Below, piece by piece: positions 17,050 through 27,100 of a stretch of DNA of 64,000 nt. Position numbers and translations under genes: made by a program. The notes below the pieces were generated by a model. The model saw nothing but the letters and a program-made list of their open reading frames with translations. It was not told the DNA's origin and searched no databases. Origin of the DNA: Prevotella sp. (GTDB lineage Bacteria; Bacteroidota; Bacteroidia; Bacteroidales; Bacteroidaceae); contig JAGAXW010000003.1 in NCBI GenBank assembly GCA_017847725.1, forward strand, positions 92,326 to 156,325, written 5' to 3'. The first letter of the stretch is position 1. Each line of letters starts with the position of its first letter.

Positions 17050-17085
17050 AAGCGGTTGCCTCTGAGGGGCATCGCTTTATTTTTT
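17050..17085 (+). terminator. Terminator-like hairpin upstream of the rplU promoter
   Basis: AAAGCGGTTGCC and GGGGCATCGCTTT form an imperfect stem around TCTGA, followed by ATTTTTT. It lies 35 bases before the rplU -7 box. It may end a transcript entering from the repeat region or act as part of a ribosomal-protein leader. Confidence 0.5.
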
Positions 17086-17096
17086 ACTCGCTTTTC

Positions 17097-17127
17097 TTGG
17101 TTGTTTCATTATTTTTTTGTACCTTTG
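17097..17127 (+). promoter_or_regulatory. Promoter of rplU-rpmA
   Basis: TTG (17097-17099), 20 bases, then TACCTTTG (17120-17127). The rplU ATG at 17215 leaves a leader of about 80 bases. Confidence 0.7.
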
Positions 17128-17214
17128 CGGCCGATTTAGTCTGTAGTGGCCTAAAAAAGTTGTTGCACAAAGTGACACGCCATGCAGAAAAACCCGTTAA
17201 AACAATTAAAAACA

Positions 17215-17532
17215 ATGTACGCAATTGTAGAAATCAACGGTCAACAGTTCAAGGCTGAGGAGGGCAAAAAGCTTTTCGTTAACCACATGAAGGATGTGGA
17301 AGCTGGTAAAACTGTTGAATTCGACAAGGTACTGCTTGTCGACAACGAAGGTACAGTACAGGTAGGTGCGCCCACCGTAAGCGGTGCCAAAGTAGTATGC
17401 GAAGTGGTAAATCCGCTCGTAAAGGGTGAGAAGGTTATCGTGTTCAAGATGAAGCGTCGTAAGGACTCTCGCAAGCGCAACGGTCACCGTCAGCAGTACA
17501 CCCAGGTAGAAGTTAAATCAGTAATCGCTTAA
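17215..17532 (+). CDS. rplU: 50S ribosomal protein L21
   Basis: 105 residues from [17 protein letters not shown], the invariant L21 start; an in-frame upstream ATG at 17182 would add 11 unrelated residues and is rejected. The [19 protein letters not shown] segment is the L21 rRNA-binding signature. It is followed after 18 bases by rpmA, the universal L21-L27 pair. Confidence 0.98.
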   Translation: MYAIVEINGQQFKAEEGKKLFVNHMKDVEAGKTVEFDKVLLVDNEGTVQVGAPTVSGAKVVCEVVNPLVKGEKVIVFKMKRRKDSRKRNGHRQQYTQVEVKSVIA

Positions 17533-17550
17533 AATTAGGAGGAACAAGAA

Positions 17551-17814
17551 ATGGCACATAAAAAAGGTGTAGGTAGTTCTAAGAACGGCCGTGAGTCAGC
17601 AGCTCAGCGACTGGGCGTGAAGATTTTTGGCGGTCAGAAGGTTGTAGCTGGTAACATCATCGTTCGTCAGCGTGGCTCTAAGCACAATGCTGGCAACAAT
17701 GTTGCTATGGGTAAGGACGACACGCTCTACGCACTCGTCGACGGAACTGTTCAGTTCCACAAGGGCAAGCGCGACAAGAGTTATGTTTCTGTAATTCCTG
17801 AAGCTCAAGCCTAA
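17551..17814 (+). CDS. rpmA: 50S ribosomal protein L27
   Basis: 87 residues beginning [21 protein letters not shown], the conserved L27 N-terminus that reaches the peptidyl-transferase centre. [21 protein letters not shown] is also canonical. There is no Firmicutes-type cleavable N-extension. A strong ribosome site AGGAGGA lies at 17537-17543. It is co-transcribed with rplU and ends at a terminator. Confidence 0.98.
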   Translation: MAHKKGVGSSKNGRESAAQRLGVKIFGGQKVVAGNIIVRQRGSKHNAGNNVAMGKDDTLYALVDGTVQFHKGKRDKSYVSVIPEAQA

Positions 17815-17848
17815 GAGAAACAAAAATAATTTATTCCAAACAAACACT

Positions 17849-17879
17849 AAAGGGAGCCCTCGCAAGAGCCTCCCTTTTT
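17849..17879 (+). terminator. Terminator of rplU-rpmA
   Basis: AAAGGGAG (17849-17856) pairs with CTCCCTTT (17870-17877), followed by TT. It lies 35 bases after the rpmA stop. Confidence 0.85.
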
Positions 17880-17894
17880 CATTTCAAGTATAAC

Positions 17895-17924
17895 AAAAAA
17901 ATTGATTGTCTCACGACAATCAAT
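17895..17924 (-). terminator. Terminator of the minus-strand ileS...DUF3256 operon
   Basis: Perfect 10-bp stem ATTGATTGTC/GACAATCAAT (17901-17924) with loop TCAC (GTGA on the minus strand). On the minus strand it is followed by TTTTTT. It is converging with the rpmA terminator. Confidence 0.75.
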
Positions 17925-18032
17925 CTTTTAAATTAACCTTAATAATCTAATACCATGAAAAACACACTGCAAATTTACAAAAAAAATTAAAGACTATAAC
18001 AAATGCCCTTGTATAAGTTACGGATTTTAAAT

Positions 18033-18605
18033 TTAATTAAAGATTTTCTTGTTCCAGTTAAGCTTCATTGACACTTTTGAGGGATTTTTCTGTCCTTCAA
18101 TAGCAGGAATATCCAAATAATCCATGACGTCGATAGTTAGCATTGGCACCTCACTGTCTAACAATAGGGTATGCATCCCATCGGGCAATGTGATATAGTC
18201 TGGAACATTCAGCTTTCTCCATTTCATGGAATAGAATTCTATGGTACTCTCCCGGACTTTTTCGCCGTATGTTCTAACGACGCAAACTATTTGCATCGCG
18301 CTGTCTATCGGCTCCGACGTATCCAAAAGCCGCATTTGCATTTGAGAATAATCATTCAGGGACAACTCAGCGTATAGTTCGGTAAGCTTGTGCATCTTAC
18401 TGTTGCCCTCAAGAGCGTTATTCACCTTGGCATCCATCTTGGATTCCATGAAATCGATGAAGTCGAGGCGATTGTTCTCCGTCAGATAGCCAACGAGGGA
18501 GTCGGGCATGTGCGTGAAGACTTGGCGCATATTCTGTTGTGAAGATGCACCAAGACTGACGCAGCATAACAGCACTAAAAGAAATGGTCTCATCATTTCT
18601 GACAT
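18033..18605 (-). CDS. DUF3256 family exported protein
   Basis: 190 residues with a signal peptide (FLLVLLCCVSLGASS). The body begins MRQVFTHMPDSLVGYLTENNRLDFIDFME, the signature of DUF3256, a family confined to Bacteroidales. The function is unknown; it is predicted to be periplasmic. It is the last gene of the minus-strand operon, five bases after paaK, and is followed by a terminator at 17895-17924. Confidence 0.85.
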   Translation of the reverse strand: MSEMMRPFLLVLLCCVSLGASSQQNMRQVFTHMPDSLVGYLTENNRLDFIDFMESKMDAKVNNALEGNSKMHKLTELYAELSLNDYSQMQMRLLDTSEPIDSAMQIVCVVRTYGEKVRESTIEFYSMKWRKLNVPDYITLPDGMHTLLLDSEVPMLTIDVMDYLDIPAIEGQKNPSKVSMKLNWNKKIFN

Positions 18606-18609
18606 AATC

Positions 18610-19950
18610 TTATCCCCTACCCGGCCTTAAGTCCTTGACGCGCACAGCCTTGCCTTCGCTCTGCGGCAACGAGCCTTTCTTCACCAGTTTTACGCGTGGC
18701 GTAAGCAGTATCTCGTCTTTCAGAGCGCGCTGGATGTCGCGGGTCATCTTCTGCAACTCAGGATATACATCGGTATTCAAACCATCCAATTCCACCTCGA
18801 CCGTCATGATGTCATTGTCATCTTCGGTATCAAGCGTGATAAGATAGTTGCTTCCGAGCCCCGGATACTGCACCAGGATCTTCTCGACCTGCATGGGGAA
18901 CACATTTACACCCTTGATGATAAACATATCGTCGGTGCGACCTTTGATACGGTCGATTCGGCGATGCGTACGCCCACACTTGCACTCACCAGGAATAATT
19001 CGCGTCAGGTCGCGCGTGCGATAGCGCAGGATAGGCATCATCGTACGGTCGAGCGTGGTGAGCACCATCTCGCCAATCTCTCCATCAGGTAGAGGCTCGA
19101 GTGTATCGGGATCGACAATCTCCACGATATAGTTGTCTTCCCATAGGTGCATGCCGCACTGCTCTTTACATTCGAAGGCCACACCAGGCCCATTCATCTC
19201 CGTCATGCCGAAAGAGTTATAGGCCTTTACGTCCAGCATACGTTCGATGCGGCGGCGCTGTTCCTCTGTATGTGGTTCGGCACCGATACACAACGTACGA
19301 AGACTGGTACTACGAGGGTCTACCCCTTCTTCCTGGAACACCTCAGCCAGACGGATGGCATAGGAAGGAATTGCATGCAGACAGGTTGTGCCAAAATCCT
19401 TGATGAACTTTATCTGACGTTTCGAGTTACCGGCAGCAGCAGGAACCGTCATGGCCCCTAACCACTCTGCACCGTACTGGAAACCCAGACCGCCGGTAAA
19501 CATGCCATATCCGCTGGAGTTCTGAAAGACATCGCTCTTACGACATCCTACCATATACAGATTGCGGGCAATCATATTCGCCCACGACGCTATGTCATGT
19601 TCCGAATATACTACGACACAGGGATTACCCGTTGTTCCGCTGGTAGAGTGAATGCGGATGGCATCGTCCATATTTCCGCCAACGAGTCCGAAAGGATAGT
19701 TGTCACGAAGGTCTTGCTTCGTTGTGAATGGTATCTTACGGACATCCTCTGGTGTCTGTATTGAATCTGCCGTAATACCCAGCTCACCCAGTCGTTTCTT
19801 GTAGAAGGGTGATTTCAGAGCAACATTGATACTCTCCCTGAGTTTCTTTACCTGGACTTCTCTAAGTTGCTCACGTGGCATTTTCTCGATTTCCGGCTGC
19901 CAGCACTCCCCATCGGGTTTGATGGTAGCCATGATTTTTTCATCAGTCAT
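18610..19950 (-). CDS. paaK: Phenylacetate-CoA ligase
   Basis: 446 residues of the adenylate-forming family. The ATP-binding HSTSGTTGNP is near residue 103, the second core motif is NSFGMTEMNGPG, and GRTDDMFIIKGVNVFP is the PaaK-specific C-terminal hinge. It activates phenylacetate or a related aryl acid to the CoA ester. No other phenylacetate degradation genes are visible, as is usual in Bacteroidales, where the enzyme may serve aryl-acid salvage for amino-acid synthesis (known for some anaerobes; inferred here). Confidence 0.93.
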   Translation of the reverse strand: MTDEKIMATIKPDGECWQPEIEKMPREQLREVQVKKLRESINVALKSPFYKKRLGELGITADSIQTPEDVRKIPFTTKQDLRDNYPFGLVGGNMDDAIRIHSTSGTTGNPCVVVYSEHDIASWANMIARNLYMVGCRKSDVFQNSSGYGMFTGGLGFQYGAEWLGAMTVPAAAGNSKRQIKFIKDFGTTCLHAIPSYAIRLAEVFQEEGVDPRSTSLRTLCIGAEPHTEEQRRRIERMLDVKAYNSFGMTEMNGPGVAFECKEQCGMHLWEDNYIVEIVDPDTLEPLPDGEIGEMVLTTLDRTMMPILRYRTRDLTRIIPGECKCGRTHRRIDRIKGRTDDMFIIKGVNVFPMQVEKILVQYPGLGSNYLITLDTEDDNDIMTVEVELDGLNTDVYPELQKMTRDIQRALKDEILLTPRVKLVKKGSLPQSEGKAVRVKDLRPGRG

Positions 19951-19970
19951 GTTCGTTTCTGTTTAGTATA

Positions 19971-20699
19971 TTATATACAGTTATTATTTTTAGACAATTG
20001 CATCATCATTACTGCTGCAAGCCCCGCAGTCTCTGTTCTTAACCGGCTACTGCCCAAGTGTACCGACTGGTAGCCATTAGCGACAGCAAGCCTGACCTCC
20101 TCTATCGAGAAGTCACCTTCCGGACCGACCAGCACCAGCGCATCGTCAGTTGGCGACTTGCGGAGTTCGTCAAACAGATAGGTGCGGTGTATTTCTTCAT
20201 AGCAGTGAGCGATGTATTTCCTTGTGGTTCTCGACGTCTTGACAAAGTCGCTGAAACGCTGCATTTCGTCCAGTTGTGTTATCCACGCCTTACGACTCTG
20301 CTTTGTGGCTGCAATGACTATTTTCTCCATTCGCGGAACCTTGACGACACGTCGTTCAGAGAACTGACAGTCGAGGAAAGAGATGCTGTCGACACCGACT
20401 TCTACCGCCTTCTCGACCATCCACTCCATGCGTTCCATCATTTTCGTCGGTGCAATGGCCAGATGCACCATACCCTGCCATGCACGCTGCTGTGCCAAGG
20501 TCTCCTTGATCTCGTAGCAGCAATGATGCCCTTGAGCCATCGTGACTTCAGCACGGTAGAAGCTGCCATGGCCATCCATGAGCATGATTTCGTCACCCTC
20601 TGACAATCGTAACACACGCAGGGCATGTGTTGCCTCGTCAGCAGGCAGCTCTCTGCTTTGGCATGCATCGGGTGTATAGAAGTATCTGACCTCTTTCAT
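19971..20699 (-). CDS. rsmE: 16S rRNA m3U1498 methyltransferase
   Basis: 242 residues. The N-terminal PUA-like part (ATHALRVLRLSEGDEIMLMDG) precedes a SPOUT methyltransferase domain with ALVLVGPEGDFSIEEV and VHLGSSRLRTETAGLAA, which form the trefoil knot and SAM site. EKAVEVGVDSI is also typical. It methylates U1498 of 16S rRNA. It lies eight bases after the transporter stop in the ileS operon. Confidence 0.95.
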   Translation of the reverse strand: MKEVRYFYTPDACQSRELPADEATHALRVLRLSEGDEIMLMDGHGSFYRAEVTMAQGHHCCYEIKETLAQQRAWQGMVHLAIAPTKMMERMEWMVEKAVEVGVDSISFLDCQFSERRVVKVPRMEKIVIAATKQSRKAWITQLDEMQRFSDFVKTSRTTRKYIAHCYEEIHRTYLFDELRKSPTDDALVLVGPEGDFSIEEVRLAVANGYQSVHLGSSRLRTETAGLAAVMMMQLSKNNNCI

Positions 20700-20707
20700 G
20701 CTGCGAC

Positions 20708-22060
20708 TTAATGGGAAATCTTCTCTATTGGCTTTTCCTCCGGTTTAAACACAAGGGCAAAAGCAAAACCAACCACCAAGGCAAAAGCAGCAAAAACGAA
20801 CCAGCAGGTCTGCCAGTCGCCAACCAGGAAGCTCTGCTTCTCACCATTGACCATGAAGTCTTGCCAAGAGCAGAAGCTATTGACGATTTCGCCAGCTGCC
20901 AGTGTGCCGATGGTTGCTCCCAGTCCGTTGGTCATCATCATGAACAAGCCCTGTGCCGATGCTTTTATCTTAGGATCGCACTCTTGGTCTACAAATATAC
21001 CGCCAGATACGTTGAAGAAGTCAAAAGCCACTCCATAGACTATGCAGGAGAGGATAAAGAAGATAACACCTGGCATGGCCGGGTTACCGACACCGAAGAA
21101 ACCGAACCGGAACACCCATGCAAAAAGCGACATCAACATGACCACCTTGATACCAAAACGCTTGAGGAAGAATGGTATCATCAGGATGCACAACGCCTCA
21201 CTAATCTGTGAGATGGAGGTGAGCAGTGTAGCATTGTTGGCTGCAAAAGTATTGGCATATTCCGGTATTCCCTTAAAACTGGTCAGGAAAGGACCGGCAA
21301 AGCCGTTGGTCACCTGCAGGCACATACCTAACAACGCCGAGAAGATAAAGAACAGGGCCATCTGCCGGCGCTTGAACAACTTGAAGGCATCAAGTCCCAG
21401 ACTTTCTATCAGCGACACCTTGCCTTCTTTCTTTTCCAGTTTGCACTCAGGAAGCGTAAGACAATAGGCAAAGAGCACCATGCTCAGAATACCTGATACA
21501 AAGAACTGCATATAAGTATACTGGAACTTATGCGAATTCTCGGCCAGCGTAAAGCCAAAACCTGTTTCATCGACAAAGGCGCAGTTGACAAACCACATGG
21601 TAGCGATGAATCCCACAGTGCCCAGCACACGGATGGGCGGAAAGTCCTTCACCGTATCCATCCCGTTATTCTTCAGGATTGTGAACGCAGCGGTATTGGT
21701 CAACGCAATGGTCGGCATAAAGAAGGCCACACTCAGCGTATACAGTGCGATGAAGAGCGACTTGTCCGGCAGTTGCTGACCGAATCCTGCCTCCATGCCC
21801 AGCCACCAGCAACCTATCATAAATCCGCCTGCCAACAGATGGCACAATCCCAAGAGTCGCTGTGGCTGGATATATTTGTCTGCTACGATACCCATCAATG
21901 TCGGCATAAAGATAGACACAATGCCCTGAATGGCATAAAACCATGAAATCTTGTCACCCAGGCCGGCTATGCCCAAATAGTTGCCCATACAAGTGAGGTA
22001 AGCGCCCCATACGGCAAACTCCAAGAAATTCATGATAGACAAACGTACTTTCAAATTCAT
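20708..22060 (-). CDS. Nucleoside permease, MFS (NupG-like)
   Basis: 450 residues with 12 predicted membrane helices. The start MNLKVRLSIMNFLEFAVWG and IQGIVSIFMPTLMGIVADKY resemble the nucleoside:H+ symporter branch (NupG/XapB). YVADGIFVD-like FNVSGGIFVDQECDPKIKAS near the end also fits. It would import nucleosides, complementing the nucleoside phosphorylase at 61.5 kb. It is in the ileS operon between the DUF4296 gene and rsmE. Confidence 0.85.
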   Translation of the reverse strand: MNLKVRLSIMNFLEFAVWGAYLTCMGNYLGIAGLGDKISWFYAIQGIVSIFMPTLMGIVADKYIQPQRLLGLCHLLAGGFMIGCWWLGMEAGFGQQLPDKSLFIALYTLSVAFFMPTIALTNTAAFTILKNNGMDTVKDFPPIRVLGTVGFIATMWFVNCAFVDETGFGFTLAENSHKFQYTYMQFFVSGILSMVLFAYCLTLPECKLEKKEGKVSLIESLGLDAFKLFKRRQMALFFIFSALLGMCLQVTNGFAGPFLTSFKGIPEYANTFAANNATLLTSISQISEALCILMIPFFLKRFGIKVVMLMSLFAWVFRFGFFGVGNPAMPGVIFFILSCIVYGVAFDFFNVSGGIFVDQECDPKIKASAQGLFMMMTNGLGATIGTLAAGEIVNSFCSWQDFMVNGEKQSFLVGDWQTCWFVFAAFALVVGFAFALVFKPEEKPIEKISH

Positions 22061-22070
22061 AGTTTTATAT

Positions 22071-23088
22071 TTAAGTTAATGGTTCTTCATTGTAATAAGC
22101 ATGTACGGTGCCATCCTCATTCTTTAGTAAGATTTGGCCCTGTAACCACTCGGTGAATGGCAGTTCCTCCTGCAGGGGGTACTGTCTGACGACGATTCCG
22201 TTGTATATCTCGATGACGTGTTGTGTCAGGCACTGGCCTTGGCATGTGACCAACTGGCTGCACGCTATCCTCCTTAACCTCGACGCTGACTGAATCTTTG
22301 TGCTCTGTTTCATTGGCTATCGGTGTCTCCTTACTGTGAAAACGAATAAGCTGCATCTGGCTGATAAACATCATCTTGCGTATGTCCACAGGGTCGTCTC
22401 CATGTCCAAGATAGATGTAGCCATAGATTTGACGTACCTTCTTCTCCCGATTCGACGGAATACGCAACTGCGAGACACCCATTCCCGAAATATGGTTAAG
22501 TACCTGTACGATGCTGTCGCCCTCATATTTGGCTATCATGCATACGACAGCATCCCTGGCACCGCTCTGATAGATGTGCTCGCTATTGAACTGGAACATA
22601 AACGAGTCGCCCACCCGGAATGAAGAGTCTGCCACGACCGTGAAGTCATAGCGGTTCATGGTGGGATACGGTACCAGCAGGACATCCGTGGCCTGCTGCC
22701 AGATATTGGCCGTGTCACCCGTTGCGCTATACTGCGAATAGAAGTTCGTTGCTCCCACCGCAGCTCCCAGGTCCTTGGCCGTTTCCGTCAGTCGCTCGTT
22801 GACATGCGAATAGATGTCTTTCAACCGATATACATGAGAGTAGTAGTAAACCAGTGAAGAGTCGAAGTCCGCCTCAGTCACCTGATGTTTCTCCAAAACA
22901 GACCTGAAGTACATATTTTTATTCAGTGCCTCATTCTCCACATCTCCAGACTTGGCTACAGCCTGACTCAGGTGATACTCATAGAGAATATCCTCCATCT
23001 CGTCTGGCTGTATATATTCTGACGGAACAGTTGGCTTGCAGCCGACCACGAGCATTAATATATATATGTACGCGAGGCTACGTCTCAT
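22071..23088 (-). CDS. DUF4296 lipoprotein, probably frameshifted near its 3' end
   Basis: The main frame (22117-23088, 323 residues) has a lipobox (LMLVVGC) and DUF4296 at its start (IQPDEMEDILYEYHLSQAVA). It then continues as a strand-rich exported domain. The last ~33 codons of that frame use unusual codons and give a nonsense-like tail (RNRRQTVPPAGG). An overlapping frame in the same bases uses normal codons and reads IEIYNGIVVRQYPLQEE, ending at 22071. The simplest reading is a one-base frameshift near 22215-22235, with the real C-terminus ending at 22071. Alternatively the second frame is a separate overlapping gene. It overlaps lspA by ATGA. Confidence 0.75.
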
Positions 23089-23714
23089 TTTCTTTTGATA
23101 CTAATCTCACTGATTTCCTTACGATAGAATATGAGTAGCAAAACAACTCCGACCGAAATGCTTGAATCTGCAAAATTGAAGACAGGACTGAAAAACACAT
23201 AGGGACTGCCACCGACTATCGGTACCCACTCCGGCCACGTCGTTACGATGAGAGGGAAGTAGAACATATCCACTACCTTGCCAAGCAGGAAGGGTGCATA
23301 GCCTGTTCCAAAAGGCACGAAGTAAGACGTGTAATACTCTGAACTTGAATTAAATATCAGTCCATAGAATGCCGAGTCGATAATATTACCCATAGCTCCC
23401 GCCAGTATCATGGCGAGGCATACGAGATAGCCCCATCTGGCCTGTTTCCTCACTTGGCCGACCATATAGTAGCTTAAGACTAAGATAGCAACAACGCGGA
23501 AAACGGAAAGAACCAGTTTGCTGCCAATCTCCATACCATAGGCCATACCGTTGTTCTCGATGAAGACAATCTTGAACCACGACAATATCTCTATCTGTTC
23601 GTGAAGCGTCATGTGCGTTTTAACCCAGATTTTAATAACCTGGTCGACTATCAGCACAGCGCATACTATCAGTATGACCAGCCAGCCGCGTTGAGCGATG
23701 CCCTTGTTTGCCAT
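23085..23714 (-). CDS. lspA: Lipoprotein signal peptidase (signal peptidase II)
   Basis: 209 residues, four membrane helices. The catalytic aspartates are Asp113 in GNIIDSAFYG and Asp183 in VFNFADSSISVG, and IENNGMAYG matches the family's NxGxAFG-type motif. It cleaves the signal peptide of prolipoproteins. The insert between the two Asp motifs is longer than in Proteobacteria, as in other Bacteroidetes. It directly abuts the DksA-like gene and overlaps the DUF4296 lipoprotein start. Confidence 0.95.
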   Translation of the reverse strand: MANKGIAQRGWLVILIVCAVLIVDQVIKIWVKTHMTLHEQIEILSWFKIVFIENNGMAYGMEIGSKLVLSVFRVVAILVLSYYMVGQVRKQARWGYLVCLAMILAGAMGNIIDSAFYGLIFNSSSEYYTSYFVPFGTGYAPFLLGKVVDMFYFPLIVTTWPEWVPIVGGSPYVFFSPVFNFADSSISVGVVLLLIFYRKEISEISIKRK

Positions 23715-24095
23715 CTACTTCTTGCCCGCCATCTTTGACTCTACGCTCAGTGTAGCATGGGGCACTGCGCGCAGGCGCTCTTTCGGAATCAGTTTACCCG
23801 TGATGCGGTCGATGCCATAGGTCTTATTCTCAATACGGGTCAGCGCAGCCTTCAGTCCTTGGATGAATTTCTGCTGTCGTGCGGCAAGCGAGATAATTTC
23901 CTCTTTTGACTGGGTGGCACTACCCTCTTCCAGCGCCTTGTACGTTGGAGATGTATCGTCGACGTCGTTAGAGTCTTGGTTCATCAACACACGCATCATC
24001 TGGTCATAGTCTCGTTTGGCGAGAGCCAGTTTCTCATTAATAATCTCACGGAATTCTTCTAATTCCTCATCCGTGTAACGTGTTTTTTCTGCCAT
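23715..24095 (-). CDS. TraR/DksA-like regulator lacking zinc cysteines
   Basis: 126 residues. The N-terminal part is a long coiled coil (ELEEFREIINEKLALAKRDYD, MRVLMN). The C-terminal YGIDRITGKLIPKERLRAVPHATLS aligns with the DksA zinc-finger region, but Asp replaces the first Cys and the protein contains no cysteine at all. It may still bind RNA polymerase through the coiled coil. It lies five bases after ileS and next to lspA, an arrangement typical of Bacteroidetes. Confidence 0.85.
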   Translation of the reverse strand: MAEKTRYTDEELEEFREIINEKLALAKRDYDQMMRVLMNQDSNDVDDTSPTYKALEEGSATQSKEEIISLAARQQKFIQGLKAALTRIENKTYGIDRITGKLIPKERLRAVPHATLSVESKMAGKK

Positions 24096-24100
24096 AATTA

Positions 24101-27100
24101 TTAGGATTTAGTTATTTTGATGTTTAGCTTAAAGTCATCAAATTCCACTTCAGTACCGTCGTTAGGTGCAACATGGATGGCATCGGCCAGTACCTGAGTC
24201 TTAATATAGTCGCCAAAAGCCGCTACCGCCTGCTCTACATCCGCATGAGGAGCCAGTGTTATCTGGATGCGGTCTGTAATCTCCAAACCACTTTCCTTAC
24301 GGATGTTCTGAACGCGGTTTATGATTTCGCGTGCCATGCCCTCCTGGCGCAATTCGTCTGTCAGTTCCACCTCAAGAGCGACGGTCAGTGCTCCCTCGTT
24401 GGAAACGAGCCATCCGGGAATGTCCTCGCTGATGATGTCGACATCAGCAGCTTCTACCAACAGGTCGTTGCCGTCTACATGGAGCGCTATCGTGCCATTG
24501 TCCTCCAAGGCTGCTATCTGTTCCTGACTCAGCTGATCAACGGCAGCTGCCACACCCTTCATGAGTTTTCCATACTTCTTACCCATGGTGCGGAAGTTGC
24601 ACTTCACCTTCTTCACCAGTATACCGGCACCTTCCACGAACTTCAGTTCCTTGACGTTCACCTCGTTCATTATCAAGTCCTTGACAGCCTCGATATGAGC
24701 TTTCTGCTCTTCGGTGGCGGGTATCATAATGCTCTGCAGCGGCTGGCGCACCTTGATATTCACCTTACGGCGCAATGCCAGCACCATGGAGGTAATCTTC
24801 TGTGCCATCTCCATGCGAGCTTCCAGGTCCTTATTGATCAGTTCCTCGTCAGCCACGGGGAAGCTATCCAGATGTACCGAGTCCTTCGTGCCACCCAGAT
24901 CCTTATACAATTGGTCGGCGTAGAACGGAGCAAACGGAGCCAGCAACTTCGACACTGTCAACAGACAGGTATACAACGTATCGTAGGCAGAACGCTTGTC
25001 AGCAGACATCTCCTTGCCCCAGAAACGCTTGCGGTTAAGACGGACATACCAGTTAGACAGGTCGTCATTGACGAAAGCGTCAATCAGACGTCCGGCACGC
25101 GTCGGGTCGTAATTGTCCAGTTCTGCCGTTACCTTCTTAATCAGCGTATTCAGCGACGACAGGATCCAGCGATCTATCTCCGGGCGCTCGTCCTGCTGTA
25201 CAGCATCGGCAGACGGAACAAATCCGTCAACATTGGCATACAGCGCGAAGAAGCTATACGTATTATATAAGGTGCCGAAGAACTTACGGCGTATCTCGTC
25301 AACTCCTTCGGGGTCGAACTTCAGGTTGTCCCACGGTTCTGAGTTGGTCATCATGTAGAGTCGAACGGCATCAGAGCCGTATTTCTCAATCATGTCAAAC
25401 GGGTTGACCACATTGCCGACATGTTTCGACATCTTGTTACCCTTGGCGTCCAGTACAAGTCCAGAAGAGATTACGTTCTTGAAGGCCACCGAGTCGAATA
25501 TCATCGTAGCGATGGCATGCAGGGTGAAGAACCAGCCGCGTGTCTGGTCAACGCCCTCGTTGATGAAATCTGCGGGGAAAGCCTCACCCTTGTCGATCAA
25601 GTCACGGTTTTCGAAAGGATAGTGCACCTGTGCATAGGGCATCGAACCGGAGTCAAACCACACGTCAATAAGGTCTGCCTCACGCTTCATCTTCTTACCT
25701 GAAGGCGATACGAGGAAGATGTAGTCGACATACGGACGGTGCAGGTCAATCCGGTCGTAGTTCTCCTGCGACATGTCGCCTGGCACAAAGCCTTTATCCT
25801 TCAGCGGGTTGGAGGCCATGAAACCAGCTTTCACCGACTTCTCTATTTCGTCATACAGTTCCTCTATGGAACCGATGCAAATTTCCTCCCCTTCTTCTGA
25901 GCGCCAGATGGGCAACGGCGTACCCCAGAAGCGTGAGCGCGACAGGTTCCAGTCGTTCAGGTTGTCGAGCCAGTTGCCAAAGCGTCCTGTACCCGTTGAC
26001 TCCGGCTGCCAGTTGATGGTCTTGTTCAATTCCGACATACGCTCTTTCTTGGCCGTGCTCTTGATAAACCACGAATCCAACGGATAGTAGAGCACAGGTT
26101 TGTCGGTGCGCCAGCAGTGCGGATAGTTATGCACGTGTTTCTCTATTTTGAACACCTTGTTCTGGGCCTTCAGGTCCATGCAAATGCTGATGTCCAGCGT
26201 CTCGTCCTTGTCAGTCAGGGTGTCGTCATAGGCATTCTTCACATAGCGGCCTGCGAACTTGTTCCACTCGTCCACATTGACATACTTGCTAACGAAGCCG
26301 GGGTCGAGATCGTCCACCACAAAATACTTGCCTTGCAGGTCGACGACAGGTCGTTCAGCCCCCTTCTTGTCTATCAGTACGATGGGGCAGATGCCGGCTT
26401 TCTTGGCCACGAAGGCATCGTCGGCACCGAAGTTGGGTGCGATATGCACGATACCGGCACCGTCCTCTGTCGTCACATAGTCGCCGGGAATCACCCTGAA
26501 AGCGTCGCCCATCGGCTTGATGGCAGGCATCAGCTGCTCATACTCCATCCCCACAAGGTCGGTACCCTTGTAGCGGGCCACGATGCGATAGGGAATCAGT
26601 TTGTCGCCCTTCTTGTATTCGGGAAGTTCGCCGCCGTCCGTGATAGCGCCCTCGGCAGGCAAATAGGCGTTCAAGCGCGCCTCGGCCAACACCAATGTCA
26701 CCTTGTCGGCAGTATAAGGGTTGTAGGTTTGCACAGCCACATAGTCAATCTTCGGGCCCACGCAGAGAGCCGAGTTGGCAGCCAGTGTCCACGGTGTCGT
26801 CGTCCATGCCAGGAAGTAAGGAGTTCCCCACGCAGCCATTTCCGGCTTCGGGTTCTTCATCTTGAACTGTGCGGTACAGGTCGTATCCTTCACATCCCGA
26901 TAGCAGCCGGGCTGGTTCAGCTCATGGCTCGAAAGGCCCGTACCGGCAGCAGGAGAGTATGGCTGGATGGTATAGCCCTTATACAGCAGACCCTTCTGGT
27001 AGAACTGCTTCAGCAGCCACCACAGCGTCTCTATGTACTTGTTGTCATACGTGATATACGGATGGTCGAGGTCTACGAAATAACCCATCTTTTCAGTGAG

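Noticed and set aside
17954-17989. 11-codon frame MKNTLQIYKKN between rpmA and the DUF3256 gene, with a gene-start-like upstream sequence
   Set aside because: Too short to support; it may be the relic of a deleted gene start, but nothing else of such a gene remains.
24173-25270. 365-codon plus-strand frame
   Set aside because: Antisense to ileS, no recognisable domain, no promoter or ribosome site.
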